From contig JARFQM010000166.1 of the NCBI GenBank assembly GCA_029287755.1, positions 1 to 17,419 of the forward strand: a stretch of 17,419 bases of DNA, read 5' to 3'. This document shows, piece by piece, positions 7,807 through 15,740 of this stretch (its first letter is position 1; each line of letters opens with the position of its first letter). The position numbers were made by a program, and so were the translations under genes. The notes under the pieces were generated by a model, which saw only the letters and a program-made list of their open reading frames with translations, was not told where the DNA came from and did not search any database. Source of the stretch: Desulfofustis sp. Its GTDB lineage: Bacteria; Desulfobacterota; Desulfobulbia; Desulfobulbales; Desulfocapsaceae.

Positions 7807-8343
7807 GTGAAGAACACTATACCTGAGCGTCCTGATACGGATAAGAGGGGGGGCGGCACGCGCCCTCCTCTCGGCGTTGACTGGACAGACTTCATTCTGG
7901 CGGTGATCATTCTTGCAGTCTGCGGGTTTCTCTTCTTCATCACAACCCGTTTTGAGGAAGCTTCGGAACAGATGTCGCAGAATATTCCGCCCGAGTGGTT
8001 CCCGCAGATCATCCTGATTTTTATCACGGTTCTGACACTTGCCATTCCCTTTGAACATTATTTCAAGGGGAGAAAGGTGGCGGGCAAGGAGCGGGAGGTC
8101 AAGGTCAAACCGATTTCCATCCTCTCTGCCCTGCTGCTCTGCCTTATCATATTTCTGATGCCATGGCTGGGCACATTTGCGACCATGCTATTGATCTGTC
8201 TGCTGCTGCCCCTGCTTTGGGGGGAGCGGCGTATTAGAGTTCTACTGCCATTTGCCATTATTTTCCCCGGGGCGGTGACCCTTTTATTTACCAAGGTTCT
8301 CGGCGTTTACTTCGAGGCCGGCATCTGGTCGAAACTATTTTAA
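7807..8343 (+). CDS. tctB: Tripartite tricarboxylate transporter small membrane subunit (TctB family)
   Basis: The 178-residue membrane protein starts at a GTG (7807) with AGGA seven bases upstream. It has four hydrophobic segments, as usual for TctB: about 30-46 (FILAVIILAVCGFLFFI), 64-78 (FPQIILIFITVLTLA), 100-135 (two close helices ending in LLICLLLPLLW) and 144-162. The basic, glycine-rich first 25 residues are longer than in many relatives. It lies 35 bp after the receptor gene and 13 bp before the large subunit. Sequence conservation in TctB is low, so the call rests on topology and gene order. Confidence 0.85.
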   Translation: MKNTIPERPDTDKRGGGTRPPLGVDWTDFILAVIILAVCGFLFFITTRFEEASEQMSQNIPPEWFPQIILIFITVLTLAIPFEHYFKGRKVAGKEREVKVKPISILSALLLCLIIFLMPWLGTFATMLLICLLLPLLWGERRIRVLLPFAIIFPGAVTLLFTKVLGVYFEAGIWSKLF

Positions 8344-8356
8344 CAGAGGGTCACTA

Positions 8357-9829
8357 ATGGACGCTGCACTGCAGGGATTCGCCTTGATCTTGGATCCATT
8401 CAACATCTTCCTCATTTTCATCGCCGTGTTGATCGGTGTGTGCGTTGGGGCCCTGCCGGGCTTGAGCTCACCCATGGCCGTTGCCCTGCTGCTGCCCTTC
8501 AGTCTTTCCCTGGAGCCGATCCCCGCGATTTCGATGATGGCCGCTCTCTATTGTGCCGGAACGTTCGGCGGTTCGATCACGGCAATTCTGATCAATGCCC
8601 CGGGCGCCCCTCCGGCGGTAGCCACTGCCTTTGACGGCTATCCGATGGCCAAGCGCGGGGAAGCAGGCAGGGCGCTGGGGCTTGCCGCGGTCAGCAGTGT
8701 TACGGGCGGGATCTTCAGCCTGCTCATTTTTCTTTTCCTGGCGCCGATGCTGGCTGAAGTAGCATTAAAATTCAGGCCCCAGGAATATTTCGCCCTGGCC
8801 GTTTTTGCCCTCTCCATGCTGGCTTCCATCAGCGGCACTTCATCCATCCGCAACCTGATCTCCGGGGCCGCCGGAGTGCTCATCGGCACCGTCGGCATTC
8901 ACATTACCACCGGCGTCGAGCGGTTCACCTTTAACTCTCCGGAACTCACCGAAGGAATCAATTTTATTCCTGTTCTTATCGGTCTCTTCGCCGTGGGAGA
9001 ATTGCTCAACCAGTCGCAGGCGCTCGACAAAACTCTCGAGCGCATAACTTCGGTGGTGGTGAAGCTTCCTTCCGTAAAAGAGTTCGTCAAAATGAGGTGG
9101 ACGATAATACGTTCCAGCGTGCTCGGGACTTTTATCGGCATCCTGCCCGCCGAGGGAGCCACGGTGGCTGCCCTGATGGGATACAATGAGGCCAAGCGCT
9201 TCTCCAAGAATAAGGAAGATTTCGGCAAGGGGGCCCCGGAAGGCATCGTCGGTCCCGAGGCCGCCAACAATGCCGCTACCGGAGGCGCCATGGTGCCGAC
9301 TCTGGCACTCGGCATACCCGGGAGTGCAACCACCGCGCTTATCCTTGCCGCCCTGATCATGCATGGTTTTCGCCCCGGACCGTATCTGGTGAGGGAAACG
9401 CCTCACATCGTATACGCCATTTTCGGCGCCATGATCATCGCCAATTTCATGTTCCTGATCATCGGCCTGACCGGAGCCAAGATTTTTTCGCGGATCACCC
9501 TGATTCCGAGGCAGATTCTCTGGCCGGCGGTATTTGTCTTCTCCATGGTGGGTTCCTACGCCTTCGCCTCGTCGCTCTTCGATGTCTGGACCATGCTGAT
9601 TGCCGGCATTATCGGTTTTCTGATGAAACGATACGGCTTTGGCGCCGCCCCGCTGGTCATGGGCCTGATTTTGGGCAAGCTGGTCGAGCAGAACCTGTCC
9701 CGGGCAATGATAATCTACGATAACGACTGGCTGAGGTTTTTTGAAAGCCCGATTGTGGATGCGTTCCTGGTTTTAACGGCGGTGAGCCTGTTCTGGCCGT
9801 TAATCAGCAAACTCTGGAAGCGCACCTGA
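8357..9829 (+). CDS. tctA: Tripartite tricarboxylate transporter large membrane subunit (TctA family)
   Basis: The 490-residue protein is the transport channel of a TTT system, with about 10-12 membrane helices. The first TctA half has GALPGLSSPMAVALLLPFS, TFGGSITAILINAPGAPPAV and FDGYPMAKRGEAGRALG. The second has GILPAEGATVAALMGYNEAK, FGKGAPEGIVGPEAANNA and LALGIPGSATTALILAALI. The second-half motif reads LPAEG, where LPGxG is the rule, so one conserved Gly is Ala. The ATG at 8357 has GAGGG upstream. It works with the receptor and small subunit just before it to take up a carboxylate using the ion gradient. Family identity is certain; the substrate is not. Confidence 0.94.
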   Translation: MDAALQGFALILDPFNIFLIFIAVLIGVCVGALPGLSSPMAVALLLPFSLSLEPIPAISMMAALYCAGTFGGSITAILINAPGAPPAVATAFDGYPMAKRGEAGRALGLAAVSSVTGGIFSLLIFLFLAPMLAEVALKFRPQEYFALAVFALSMLASISGTSSIRNLISGAAGVLIGTVGIHITTGVERFTFNSPELTEGINFIPVLIGLFAVGELLNQSQALDKTLERITSVVVKLPSVKEFVKMRWTIIRSSVLGTFIGILPAEGATVAALMGYNEAKRFSKNKEDFGKGAPEGIVGPEAANNAATGGAMVPTLALGIPGSATTALILAALIMHGFRPGPYLVRETPHIVYAIFGAMIIANFMFLIIGLTGAKIFSRITLIPRQILWPAVFVFSMVGSYAFASSLFDVWTMLIAGIIGFLMKRYGFGAAPLVMGLILGKLVEQNLSRAMIIYDNDWLRFFESPIVDAFLVLTAVSLFWPLISKLWKRT

Positions 9830-9861
9830 AATCAATTGTTTACGTACCCCCGAAGCACGGT

Positions 9862-9882
9862 TGACTGGCCCCGCCATGGTCA
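9862..9882 (+). other. Hairpin between the transporter and dehydrogenase genes
   Basis: TGAC-TGGC-CCC-GCCA-TG-GTCA can fold into an 8-bp stem with a 2-nt bulge and a 3-nt loop, 33 bp after the tctA stop. No T-run follows, so it is not a standard intrinsic terminator. It may stabilise the upstream transporter mRNA or be a binding site. Confidence 0.35.
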
Positions 9883-9939
9883 GGGCATAAGAGTCTTGCG
9901 GCTGCTGCTCAAGCGCTGCTCCGGAAGAGGAGATTTCTG

Positions 9940-11022
9940 ATGTCCGACTATCGAATAGGCATACTGCAGGGGGATGATATCGGCCTCGAGATTGTGCCGG
10001 TGGCGGTATCGGTGCTGCAGGCGGCGATCAGTAAATACCCTGATGTCGCCATCGACTGGGTGGATCTGCCGGTCGGCATGCCCTCCTATCAGCGGTCGGG
10101 CGAAACACTGCCTCAACAGACGCTTGATACGCTCTATACCCTGGACGGCTGGATTCTGGGACCAATTGGACACATGGTGTACCCGAAAGATGATCCCCAA
10201 GCCGTCAATCCGCATCCCATTATTCGCAGGAATTATGATCTGGTCAGCAATATCAGGCCGACCAGGTCGTACCCTTCCATTCCGTCGCTTCACCAGGACG
10301 TTGATCTCGTCATTGTCCGGGAAAACAACGAGGGATTCCAGCCTGACCGGAACATGTTCGCGGGCAAGGCCGAGTTTATGCCTACACCTGATATGGCCCT
10401 TTCCCTGCGGGTGATTACCCGCCGGAATTCAGAGTTTGTGGCACGCACAGGATTCGAGCTCGCCCGCCAGCGGGACAACAAGAAAAAGGTTTCCGCAATC
10501 CACAAGAACACCGTGTTCAAACTTGGCTGCGGCCTTTTTGTTGAGGCGTGTGCTGAAGTCGCTGGAGAATATCCGGACATAGCCTTTGAGACGCGCGTGG
10601 TAGACACCTTTGCGATGAACCTGGTCATGCACCCGCAGGACTTCGATGTCATAGTCAGCACCAACATGTTTGGCGATATACTGACGGACGAAGCCGCCGG
10701 CCTCGTCGGCGGACTGGGAATGGCACCGGGGCTCAATGTCGGACCGAAGTACGCCATGGCCCAGGCCACCCACGGCTCCGCACCTGATATCGCAGGGCGG
10801 CACATCGCCAATCCATACGCAATGATCGTATCTGCCCAGATGCTGCTCATGTGGCTCGGCGAGAAGAAAAGGGATCGAGCCGCAATAAGAGCGGCGCAGG
10901 ATATAGAAGCCGGTATCACCGAGGTCCTGTCCCGGATGGCAACCGTGACCCCGGATCTGCAGGGAAACGCTTCAACCGAAGAAATGGGCGAGGCGGTCTG
11001 CCGGGCGATCCTGGCTGTCTGA
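9940..11022 (+). CDS. Isocitrate/isopropylmalate dehydrogenase-family protein (beta-decarboxylating)
   Basis: The 360-residue protein shows the family layout: GDDIGLEIV (11-19), NIRPTRSYP (104-112), VRENNEGF (126-133), Lys189 in AIHKNTVFK, Asp222 in VDTFAMNLV, then STNMFGDILTDEAAGLVGG (Asp246, Asp250) and THGSAPDIAGR (278-287). Lys189 and the Asp triad would bind and oxidise a 2-hydroxyacid with Mg2+ and NAD(P)+, followed by beta-decarboxylation. The HGSAPDIAG loop is more typical of NAD use. The helix that selects substrate (PHPIIRRNYDLVSNIRP) matches neither classic isocitrate nor isopropylmalate enzymes. The residue seven places after the Arg of VREN, normally the acid Tyr, is Gln134. AGAGGAGA precedes the ATG. 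The neighbours suggest an isocitrate-like or substituted-malate substrate. Confidence 0.87.
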   Translation: MSDYRIGILQGDDIGLEIVPVAVSVLQAAISKYPDVAIDWVDLPVGMPSYQRSGETLPQQTLDTLYTLDGWILGPIGHMVYPKDDPQAVNPHPIIRRNYDLVSNIRPTRSYPSIPSLHQDVDLVIVRENNEGFQPDRNMFAGKAEFMPTPDMALSLRVITRRNSEFVARTGFELARQRDNKKKVSAIHKNTVFKLGCGLFVEACAEVAGEYPDIAFETRVVDTFAMNLVMHPQDFDVIVSTNMFGDILTDEAAGLVGGLGMAPGLNVGPKYAMAQATHGSAPDIAGRHIANPYAMIVSAQMLLMWLGEKKRDRAAIRAAQDIEAGITEVLSRMATVTPDLQGNASTEEMGEAVCRAILAV

Positions 11023-11107
11023 ATTACCCTGGCCTTGTCAAACGCACAGGGGAGGACTGTCGCAGTGGAGCAATCGGCCAGTGAAACAGCGGTGCAGAAT
11101 TCAGAAG

Positions 11108-11140
11108 TTGACAATGATGAGCTTTTTGTTGTGCTATGCT
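11108..11140 (+). promoter_or_regulatory. Possible internal promoter before the MDR gene
   Basis: An extended -10 (TGCTATGCT, 11132-11140) lies upstream of the gene at 11198. A perfect TTGACA is present at 11108-11113, but the spacer of 21 bp is too long, so only the extended -10 may count. The 175-bp gap here is the largest inside the plus-strand run, which makes an internal promoter plausible. Confidence 0.3.
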
Positions 11141-11197
11141 AAGTCCGAGATATATTCTCTGGTCTGATTACCCACTATTACATAGGGAGATGCACAG

Positions 11198-12199
11198 ATG
11201 AAAGGTATCCTGGTATCCAGGTTGGGAACATCCGATGTCCTGGAATACAAAGATCTTCCCGAGCCGGTTCCGGAAGCCGGCCAGGTACTGATCGAAGTGA
11301 GAGGGGCGAGTGTGAATTTCGCTGATATCAAGGCCCGTTCAGGGGGCTATCACCTGGCTAAAAAGCCACCTTTCATTCCCGGCCTGGACATCGCCGGAGT
11401 GGTCCTTGAAGTGGGCAACGACGTGAAAAGAATACGTCAGGGCGACCATGTGATCGCCTTTCCCGCCTCCGGTTCGTATGCGGAAAAGGCGGTTGCCAGT
11501 CAGGCCCTCACCTTTGTTGTTCCCCGGAGGCTCGATCTTGTCAAAGCGGCAGCGGCAGCACTTGTGACCGGTACGGTGACCCACATGCTCAAACATATTG
11601 CCCGCCTGGAAAAACAGGAAAGTCTTCTTGTCCATACCGCCGCCGGCGGGGTCGGCTCAACCGCGCTGCAGGTAGCCAGGGCTCTTGGGCTGACTGAGGT
11701 TTACGGTTCTGTCGGCAGCCCCTGGAAAGAGGAGCACGCGAGGAAGATGGGCGCGGTCGGCGTGGTTGACTACACTTCGGCTACTTACGGCGACGACATT
11801 ATGCGATTGACGGATGGCAGGGGGGTTGACGTCATTCTCAATCCGCTCGGCGGGGCCACCGTCGAACGGGACCTCGAGTGTCTGGCTCCCTTCGGGAGGC
11901 TGATCACTTTCGGTGAACTGGTTGATGGGCCCAGCACGATACCTCAAGGCGAGCTGTACAAGGGCAACCGGTCCATCCACGGCTCGAGTTTCGGGCATTA
12001 CCGGAAGAACCGGCCGGGGGCTGTGCGGGAAACAATGGCTACCGTCATTGATTTACTGGTCAATGACAAGATAGAGGTATTCATCGACACCTGTTTTCCA
12101 CTGCAGCAGGCCCCGCAAGCCCAGCAGAAGCTGGAGGACAGGAAAGCACTTGGCAAGGTCGTCCTCGTTCCCGAGGCGTTCTATAAAGGGAAATCCTGA
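11198..12199 (+). CDS. Zinc-independent MDR oxidoreductase, NADPH:quinone reductase-like
   Basis: The 333-residue protein belongs to the medium-chain dehydrogenase/reductase superfamily, quinone-oxidoreductase branch. It shows the N-terminal GroES-like part with SVNFADIKARSG (38-49) and PFIPGLDIAGVV (58-69), GDHVIAFPASGSYAE, and the Rossmann motif AAGGVGS (148-154). The zinc ligands of alcohol dehydrogenases are absent. Relatives reduce quinones, enones or enoyl-CoA thioesters with NAD(P)H. In this setting it could reduce an unsaturated acyl or carboxylate intermediate, but that is inference. GGGAG precedes the ATG at 11198. It follows the IDH-like gene by 175 bp and precedes the AbrB-like gene by 63 bp. 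Confidence 0.88.
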   Translation: MKGILVSRLGTSDVLEYKDLPEPVPEAGQVLIEVRGASVNFADIKARSGGYHLAKKPPFIPGLDIAGVVLEVGNDVKRIRQGDHVIAFPASGSYAEKAVASQALTFVVPRRLDLVKAAAAALVTGTVTHMLKHIARLEKQESLLVHTAAGGVGSTALQVARALGLTEVYGSVGSPWKEEHARKMGAVGVVDYTSATYGDDIMRLTDGRGVDVILNPLGGATVERDLECLAPFGRLITFGELVDGPSTIPQGELYKGNRSIHGSSFGHYRKNRPGAVRETMATVIDLLVNDKIEVFIDTCFPLQQAPQAQQKLEDRKALGKVVLVPEAFYKGKS

Positions 12200-12262
12200 G
12201 CCGCCATTTTTCACGCCGCCGCCTGCGCGCTGAGAAATAGCACAGAAGGGTACGGGGTCGGT

Positions 12263-13306
12263 ATGACCAAAATTCCATTAAGATCGGTGCTGATTACCCT
12301 GGTTATCGGCTTTTCAGGCGCCACGGCAGCCGCCTTGGCCGGGGTACCGGCCGCACCCCTGGTGGGGGCCAGCATCGCGGTGTCAATCGCCGCGCTTTCA
12401 CGACTGCCGCTTGGTATTCCGAATCTGTTGCGCAATTTTGCCTTTACCATTATCGGCTGCTCGCTCGGCAGCGGCATTACCAAGGAGGCGCTGAGCCAGG
12501 CGGTACACTGGCCCATCAGTCTTTTTTTCTTGGGTCTTGCGGTGGGCACGATAATACTCGTCGGCAGCTGGGTTCTGGCCCGCTTCTATGCCCAGACGCC
12601 GGAGACCGCAGTACTTTCCACGACACCGGGGGTAATCGCCTACGTACTGGCAATTGCAGCCGGCGGAGTCGGTGATGTCCGCACTATTATCGTGATCCAG
12701 AACATTCGCCTGGTACTGGTCACCACCCTGCTGCCCTTCATCCTCACCCATCTGGGTTTTGCCCCCGGCCACATAGAGCCTCAGGCAAGCGGCAGTCTTT
12801 TCGGCAGCCTCGTCGTCATCGCCCTTGCCTTTGCCATGGGCATCGTTGCTCAAAGGTGGCCGATACCGGCCGCATTTTTACTTGTCGGCGTGCTGGTGAG
12901 CGGTGTCGGGCACTACCTGGGTATGGTCAGCGGCCGGCCGCCGGTCCCGTTGATTTTCTGTGGTTTTACGATAACGGGATCCATGGTTGGGGCGCGCTTC
13001 TCGTCAATCCCAATGGCTGACTTACGACGCCTGCTGGCCGCATCGCTGATCTGCGCCCTGATTACCGGACTGCTTGCCGTCGGGTTCGCCTATCCGGTAT
13101 CTGTAATGCTGGACATCCCGTTCGGCCAAGTATTTGTCGCCTTTGCCCCGGGAGGAGTCGAAGCGATGGCGGCCATAGCCCTTGCCCTGGGGTATGACCC
13201 GGCCTATGTGGCAACCCATCATTTGTTCAGGCTTCTGCTGCTCTTTCTCATCGTACCGTTCTGTATCAGGATAGTTGCCAGGACGGTGCGTGAGCACGAG
13301 AGCTGA
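12263..13306 (+). CDS. AbrB-family integral membrane protein (duplicated AbrB domain; putative permease)
   Basis: The 347-residue protein is very hydrophobic, with about 10 membrane segments and two similar halves. Each half has the family sequence pattern: TPGVIAYVLAIAAGG (about 114-128) in the first and APGGVEAMAAIALALG (about 297-312) in the second; PAAPLVGA near residues 29-36 is also typical. This is the Gneg-AbrB-dup family (PF05145), often mislabelled ammonia monooxygenase or transcription factor. It is unrelated to the DNA-binding AbrB. Members frequently accompany TTT transporters, and their role is unproven. The ribosome site is weak (GGGG before the ATG). It closes the plus-strand run and converges with the sigma54 activator gene. 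Confidence 0.85.
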   Translation: MTKIPLRSVLITLVIGFSGATAAALAGVPAAPLVGASIAVSIAALSRLPLGIPNLLRNFAFTIIGCSLGSGITKEALSQAVHWPISLFFLGLAVGTIILVGSWVLARFYAQTPETAVLSTTPGVIAYVLAIAAGGVGDVRTIIVIQNIRLVLVTTLLPFILTHLGFAPGHIEPQASGSLFGSLVVIALAFAMGIVAQRWPIPAAFLLVGVLVSGVGHYLGMVSGRPPVPLIFCGFTITGSMVGARFSSIPMADLRRLLAASLICALITGLLAVGFAYPVSVMLDIPFGQVFVAFAPGGVEAMAAIALALGYDPAYVATHHLFRLLLLFLIVPFCIRIVARTVREHES

Positions 13307-13466
13307 GGCTTTTGTATGTTCGCAGAAACTACCGAATTATTGAGAATAAGCGGAACTGACGTTATTCACAGGCCCAGGAATGAGCATGATAAATAAATAA
13401 TAATATCTGTAATTTATGCAGAATTCGGCAGTTGATGAAGGCTTTTTAGAATTGCAACAGCCATCT
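13307..13466. other. Convergent intergenic region
   Basis: The 160 bp between the AbrB-like gene and the sigma54 activator gene are AT-rich around 13386-13420. A GGCT/AGCC pair flanks a T-run near 13440-13465, but the stem is only 4 bp. A bidirectional terminator is expected here, yet none is convincing. Confidence 0.35.
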
Positions 13467-15407
13467 TTACTGGAGCTGTTTCAACTTTCGCCATAATGTT
13501 GTTCGACTGACGCCTAATAACTCAGCCGCTTTGGTCTTTGAAAATTGAGCCTTGTGAAGAGCATTGCGAATAGCCTGGGCTTCTGATTCGGGGTCGGCGA
13601 GCTTGAGGGAAGCGGGCGGGGTGCCCTGGAATTGATCCTGGACAGCCTTTTCCTCAGGTTCGACAATGGCACGCAGTTCCTTAAAAAGAGTATCGAGCGT
13701 GCTGGTGCTGAATTGAAAGGTGCTGTTGAGCGACAATTGCTCGGCAAAATGCTTCAACTGCCTGACGTTGCCCGGCCAGGAGTATTCCAACAGCATTTTC
13801 AGATATGAATCGGGCAGGGTCAGTGGTTTCACTCCCAACTTACCCGCGTGGTAATGCATAAAATGATTCAGCAGAAGGGGGATATCCGCCTTTCGTTCCC
13901 GAAGAGGGGGGATGCCTATCCGCAGTACATTGAGTCTGAAGAAAAGGTCTTTCCTGAATTGGCCGCTGGTGACCACCGACCAGAGATCTTTTCCTGCGGC
14001 CGCAATTACTCTCACATTGACGGGTATTTTTCTATCTCCTCCGATCCGCATCACCTCTTTCTCCTGCAATACCCTGAGCAGCCGCAGCTGCACATTATGA
14101 GAGGTGGAATCAACCTCATCAAGGAAAATGGTGCCCTGATGCGCCATTTCAAACAGACCGGGCTTGCCGCCTTTTTTCGAACCGGTGAAGGCTCCCTCCT
14201 CGTGGCCGAACAGTTCGCTCTCCAGCAGCTGTTCGGGGAGCGCTGCGCAGTGTACAGAAACGAAAGGCTTCTTTTTGCGACGGCTGAGGTTGTGAATAGC
14301 CTGGGCAATTACTTCTTTGCCGGTACCGGTTTCCCCGGTGACGAGTACGGTCGAGTCAGTTTTTGCCAGTTCCCTGCAGGTACAGACGATATTGCCCATT
14401 TCCGGACTCTTATAGACCAGATCCTCGAGGATGTAATTTGCCACAAATCCCTTGGTCAGTGAGCGCCGAACCTTGCTTTCCGCCCGCATCACCGTGGATA
14501 TTTCCCTAAAGGTGGAGACGGCGCCGACGGTTTCATCCTCCACCTTCAGCGGTTCCTGGTTGTAGATAAATAGCTCGTCGCCTATCTGTTCTATCTTGTC
14601 CTGTACCGGAACCTGGGTGCGAATGGTGCGGCGCAGGCTGCTGTTGCTGATCAGCGCCGCTACTGGCTGACCGATTATGTCCTGATCGTCGACCCCAAGC
14701 ACCGCTCTTGCCTTGTTGTTGATGGTGGTGAGATTTCCGTTTGAATCGACTGAGATGATACTGTCTGAGGCCAGATTCATGATCGACTGGTAGCGTTGGG
14801 TGGTCGCTTTTTCCTCACGGTTGGACAGGGCAGCGGATTTGGCGTTCTCAATGGTTTCCAGGATATCATGGATTGGGGTTCTCAGTTCCTGGTAACCAAG
14901 GCCATATTTATTCGAGTAACGCATTGTTGCGGCCCCACCGATGACCACCGAGAACCCCTCCTGGGCAGCATTGCAGATTATCTGCTCTAGGCTTGCTGAA
15001 TCATAGTAAACGCCCTGCTTGAAGTCGATGTCGAGCAGTTCGCCGACAATCTCCAGCCCCGGTACCTCGGCACCAAAATTGGGCAGGAATATTTTTCTCT
15101 TCTTCCTGGGCAGCAGCAGTAGGCCATCGGCGGCACGTTTGGCGCTGGTCATTACGCTCAGAGAAGACTGAGGCAACGAAAATACCGGAATCTGCAAGTT
15201 TTCTCGAAGCAGGTTGGCGGTACCGCGACGGCTGACGATGACCTCGACACCGGCCCGTTCCATCTCTTTGCCGACGGGAATGGCATCTTCCATGCTCTTG
15301 TGGGAGATGGTGAAGTTGTCTTGCTGTTCCCGGGTGATTCTGCCGATCTCATTGCCCAAAGAAACACTGGATATAAAAACGCCGATATTGAAGAGACTGG
15401 TTTTCAT
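13467..15407 (-). CDS. PrpR-type sigma54-dependent transcriptional activator (PrpR_N, PAS, AAA+, Fis HTH)
   Basis: The protein has 646 residues from the ATG at 15407. An in-frame TTG at 15467 lies upstream of the predicted transcription start, so it is rejected. Domains in order are a PrpR_N sensor (about 5-195; PF06506 in PrpR responds to 2-methylcitrate), a PAS domain (about 206-305), and an AAA+ sigma54-contact domain with Walker A GETGTGKE (358-365), the L1 loop GAFTGS (405-410), Walker B FLDE (428-431) and SWPGNVRQL (543-551). It ends with a Fis-type HTH (FSKTKAAELLGVSRTTLWRKL). The L1 loop normally reads GAFTGA; here the last residue is Ser. Sensor-side sequence AAAG replaces the common AATN. 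The gene is divergent from tcuAB and is the likely activator of tcuA, sensing a tricarboxylate. Confidence 0.9.
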   Translation of the reverse strand: MKTSLFNIGVFISSVSLGNEIGRITREQQDNFTISHKSMEDAIPVGKEMERAGVEVIVSRRGTANLLRENLQIPVFSLPQSSLSVMTSAKRAADGLLLLPRKKRKIFLPNFGAEVPGLEIVGELLDIDFKQGVYYDSASLEQIICNAAQEGFSVVIGGAATMRYSNKYGLGYQELRTPIHDILETIENAKSAALSNREEKATTQRYQSIMNLASDSIISVDSNGNLTTINNKARAVLGVDDQDIIGQPVAALISNSSLRRTIRTQVPVQDKIEQIGDELFIYNQEPLKVEDETVGAVSTFREISTVMRAESKVRRSLTKGFVANYILEDLVYKSPEMGNIVCTCRELAKTDSTVLVTGETGTGKEVIAQAIHNLSRRKKKPFVSVHCAALPEQLLESELFGHEEGAFTGSKKGGKPGLFEMAHQGTIFLDEVDSTSHNVQLRLLRVLQEKEVMRIGGDRKIPVNVRVIAAAGKDLWSVVTSGQFRKDLFFRLNVLRIGIPPLRERKADIPLLLNHFMHYHAGKLGVKPLTLPDSYLKMLLEYSWPGNVRQLKHFAEQLSLNSTFQFSTSTLDTLFKELRAIVEPEEKAVQDQFQGTPPASLKLADPESEAQAIRNALHKAQFSKTKAAELLGVSRTTLWRKLKQLQ

Positions 15408-15430
15408 GGAGGAACACCCTCGACCACTAT

Positions 15431-15445
15431 GTTTCGCAATGAAAC
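15431..15445. promoter_or_regulatory. GTTTC-N5-GAAAC dyad, candidate activator site 1
   Basis: GTTTCGCAATGAAAC is a perfect 5-bp-arm dyad with a 5-bp centre. It sits over the predicted transcription start of the divergent regulator gene and about 225 bp upstream of the sigma54 element of tcuA. This suits both autorepression and an enhancer role. Binding by the activator is inferred. Confidence 0.6.
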
Positions 15446-15446
15446 G

Positions 15447-15475
15447 ATTATGTTCAATATGAAACAAAATGTCAA
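15447..15475 (-). promoter_or_regulatory. Predicted sigma70 promoter of the sigma54-activator gene
   Basis: On the minus strand TTGACA (15475-15470), a 17-bp spacer and CATAAT (15452-15447) give 11 of 12 consensus matches. The start would be near 15440, 33 nt before the ATG at 15407. Dyad site 2 lies in the spacer and dyad site 1 over the start point, which suggests autorepression. Confidence 0.75.
15451..15466. promoter_or_regulatory. Imperfect GTT-C/GAAAC dyad, candidate activator site 2
   Basis: TGTTCAATATGAAACA is an imperfect copy of the dyad at 15431-15445 with a one-base shorter left arm. The two centres lie about two helical turns apart, as in tandem enhancer sites. A further single arm, GTTTCAT, occurs at 15584-15590, about 80 bp upstream of the sigma54 element. 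Confidence 0.45.
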
Positions 15476-15740
15476 TCAGGGAACACAGCGACTCCCACGA
15501 ATGATTGTCCCACCGATGCCTGGGAATACTTCCGGTCCAATGAAATTAAATCTAATAACATCATGATTTTTATACCTATAATCGTTTCATTTAGACGCTG
15601 GCTAAGCTATTCGATCTAGGTGGGGCGGATGAGAAGCAATGATCGGCGCGGGACTTTAAAATGGCACGCTTTGTGAAGTCACAAGTCTGATATCTGAAGA
15701 AATGGCTCCAGTCATCGTCAAATAAAGAGGTAACTAAACC
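15476..15740. other. Divergent control region between the sigma54 activator gene and tcuA
   Basis: The gap holds no credible gene. From about 15541 to 15590 it is AT-rich and includes a GTTTCAT half-site at 15584-15590, which would suit DNA bending between the enhancer dyads and the sigma54 promoter at 15662. Nothing resembling a terminator or small RNA was seen. Confidence 0.5.
15662..15677 (+). promoter_or_regulatory. Near-consensus sigma54 (-24/-12) promoter for tcuAB
   Basis: TGGCACG (15662-15668) is a perfect -24 element. Four bases later GTGAA stands where TTGCA is expected at -12, so three of five bases match, and the GC of the -12 is GA. The start would fall near 15688, about 53 nt before tcuA. 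Together with the divergent sigma54 activator and the upstream dyads it is a credible promoter, though the -12 is weak. Confidence 0.5.

Noticed and set aside
9883..9902. Sigma54-like GG...TTGC before the IDH-like gene
   Set aside because: The GG and GC are 12 bp apart instead of 10, so it cannot work as a -24/-12 promoter.
10290..11114. 274-codon open frame antisense to the IDH-like gene
   Set aside because: No motif, and it lies opposite conserved catalytic segments of the dehydrogenase.
15408..15467. Upstream TTG start for the sigma54 activator
   Set aside because: It lies upstream of the predicted transcription start (about 15440), has no ribosome site, and the added residues precede the natural start of the sensor domain.
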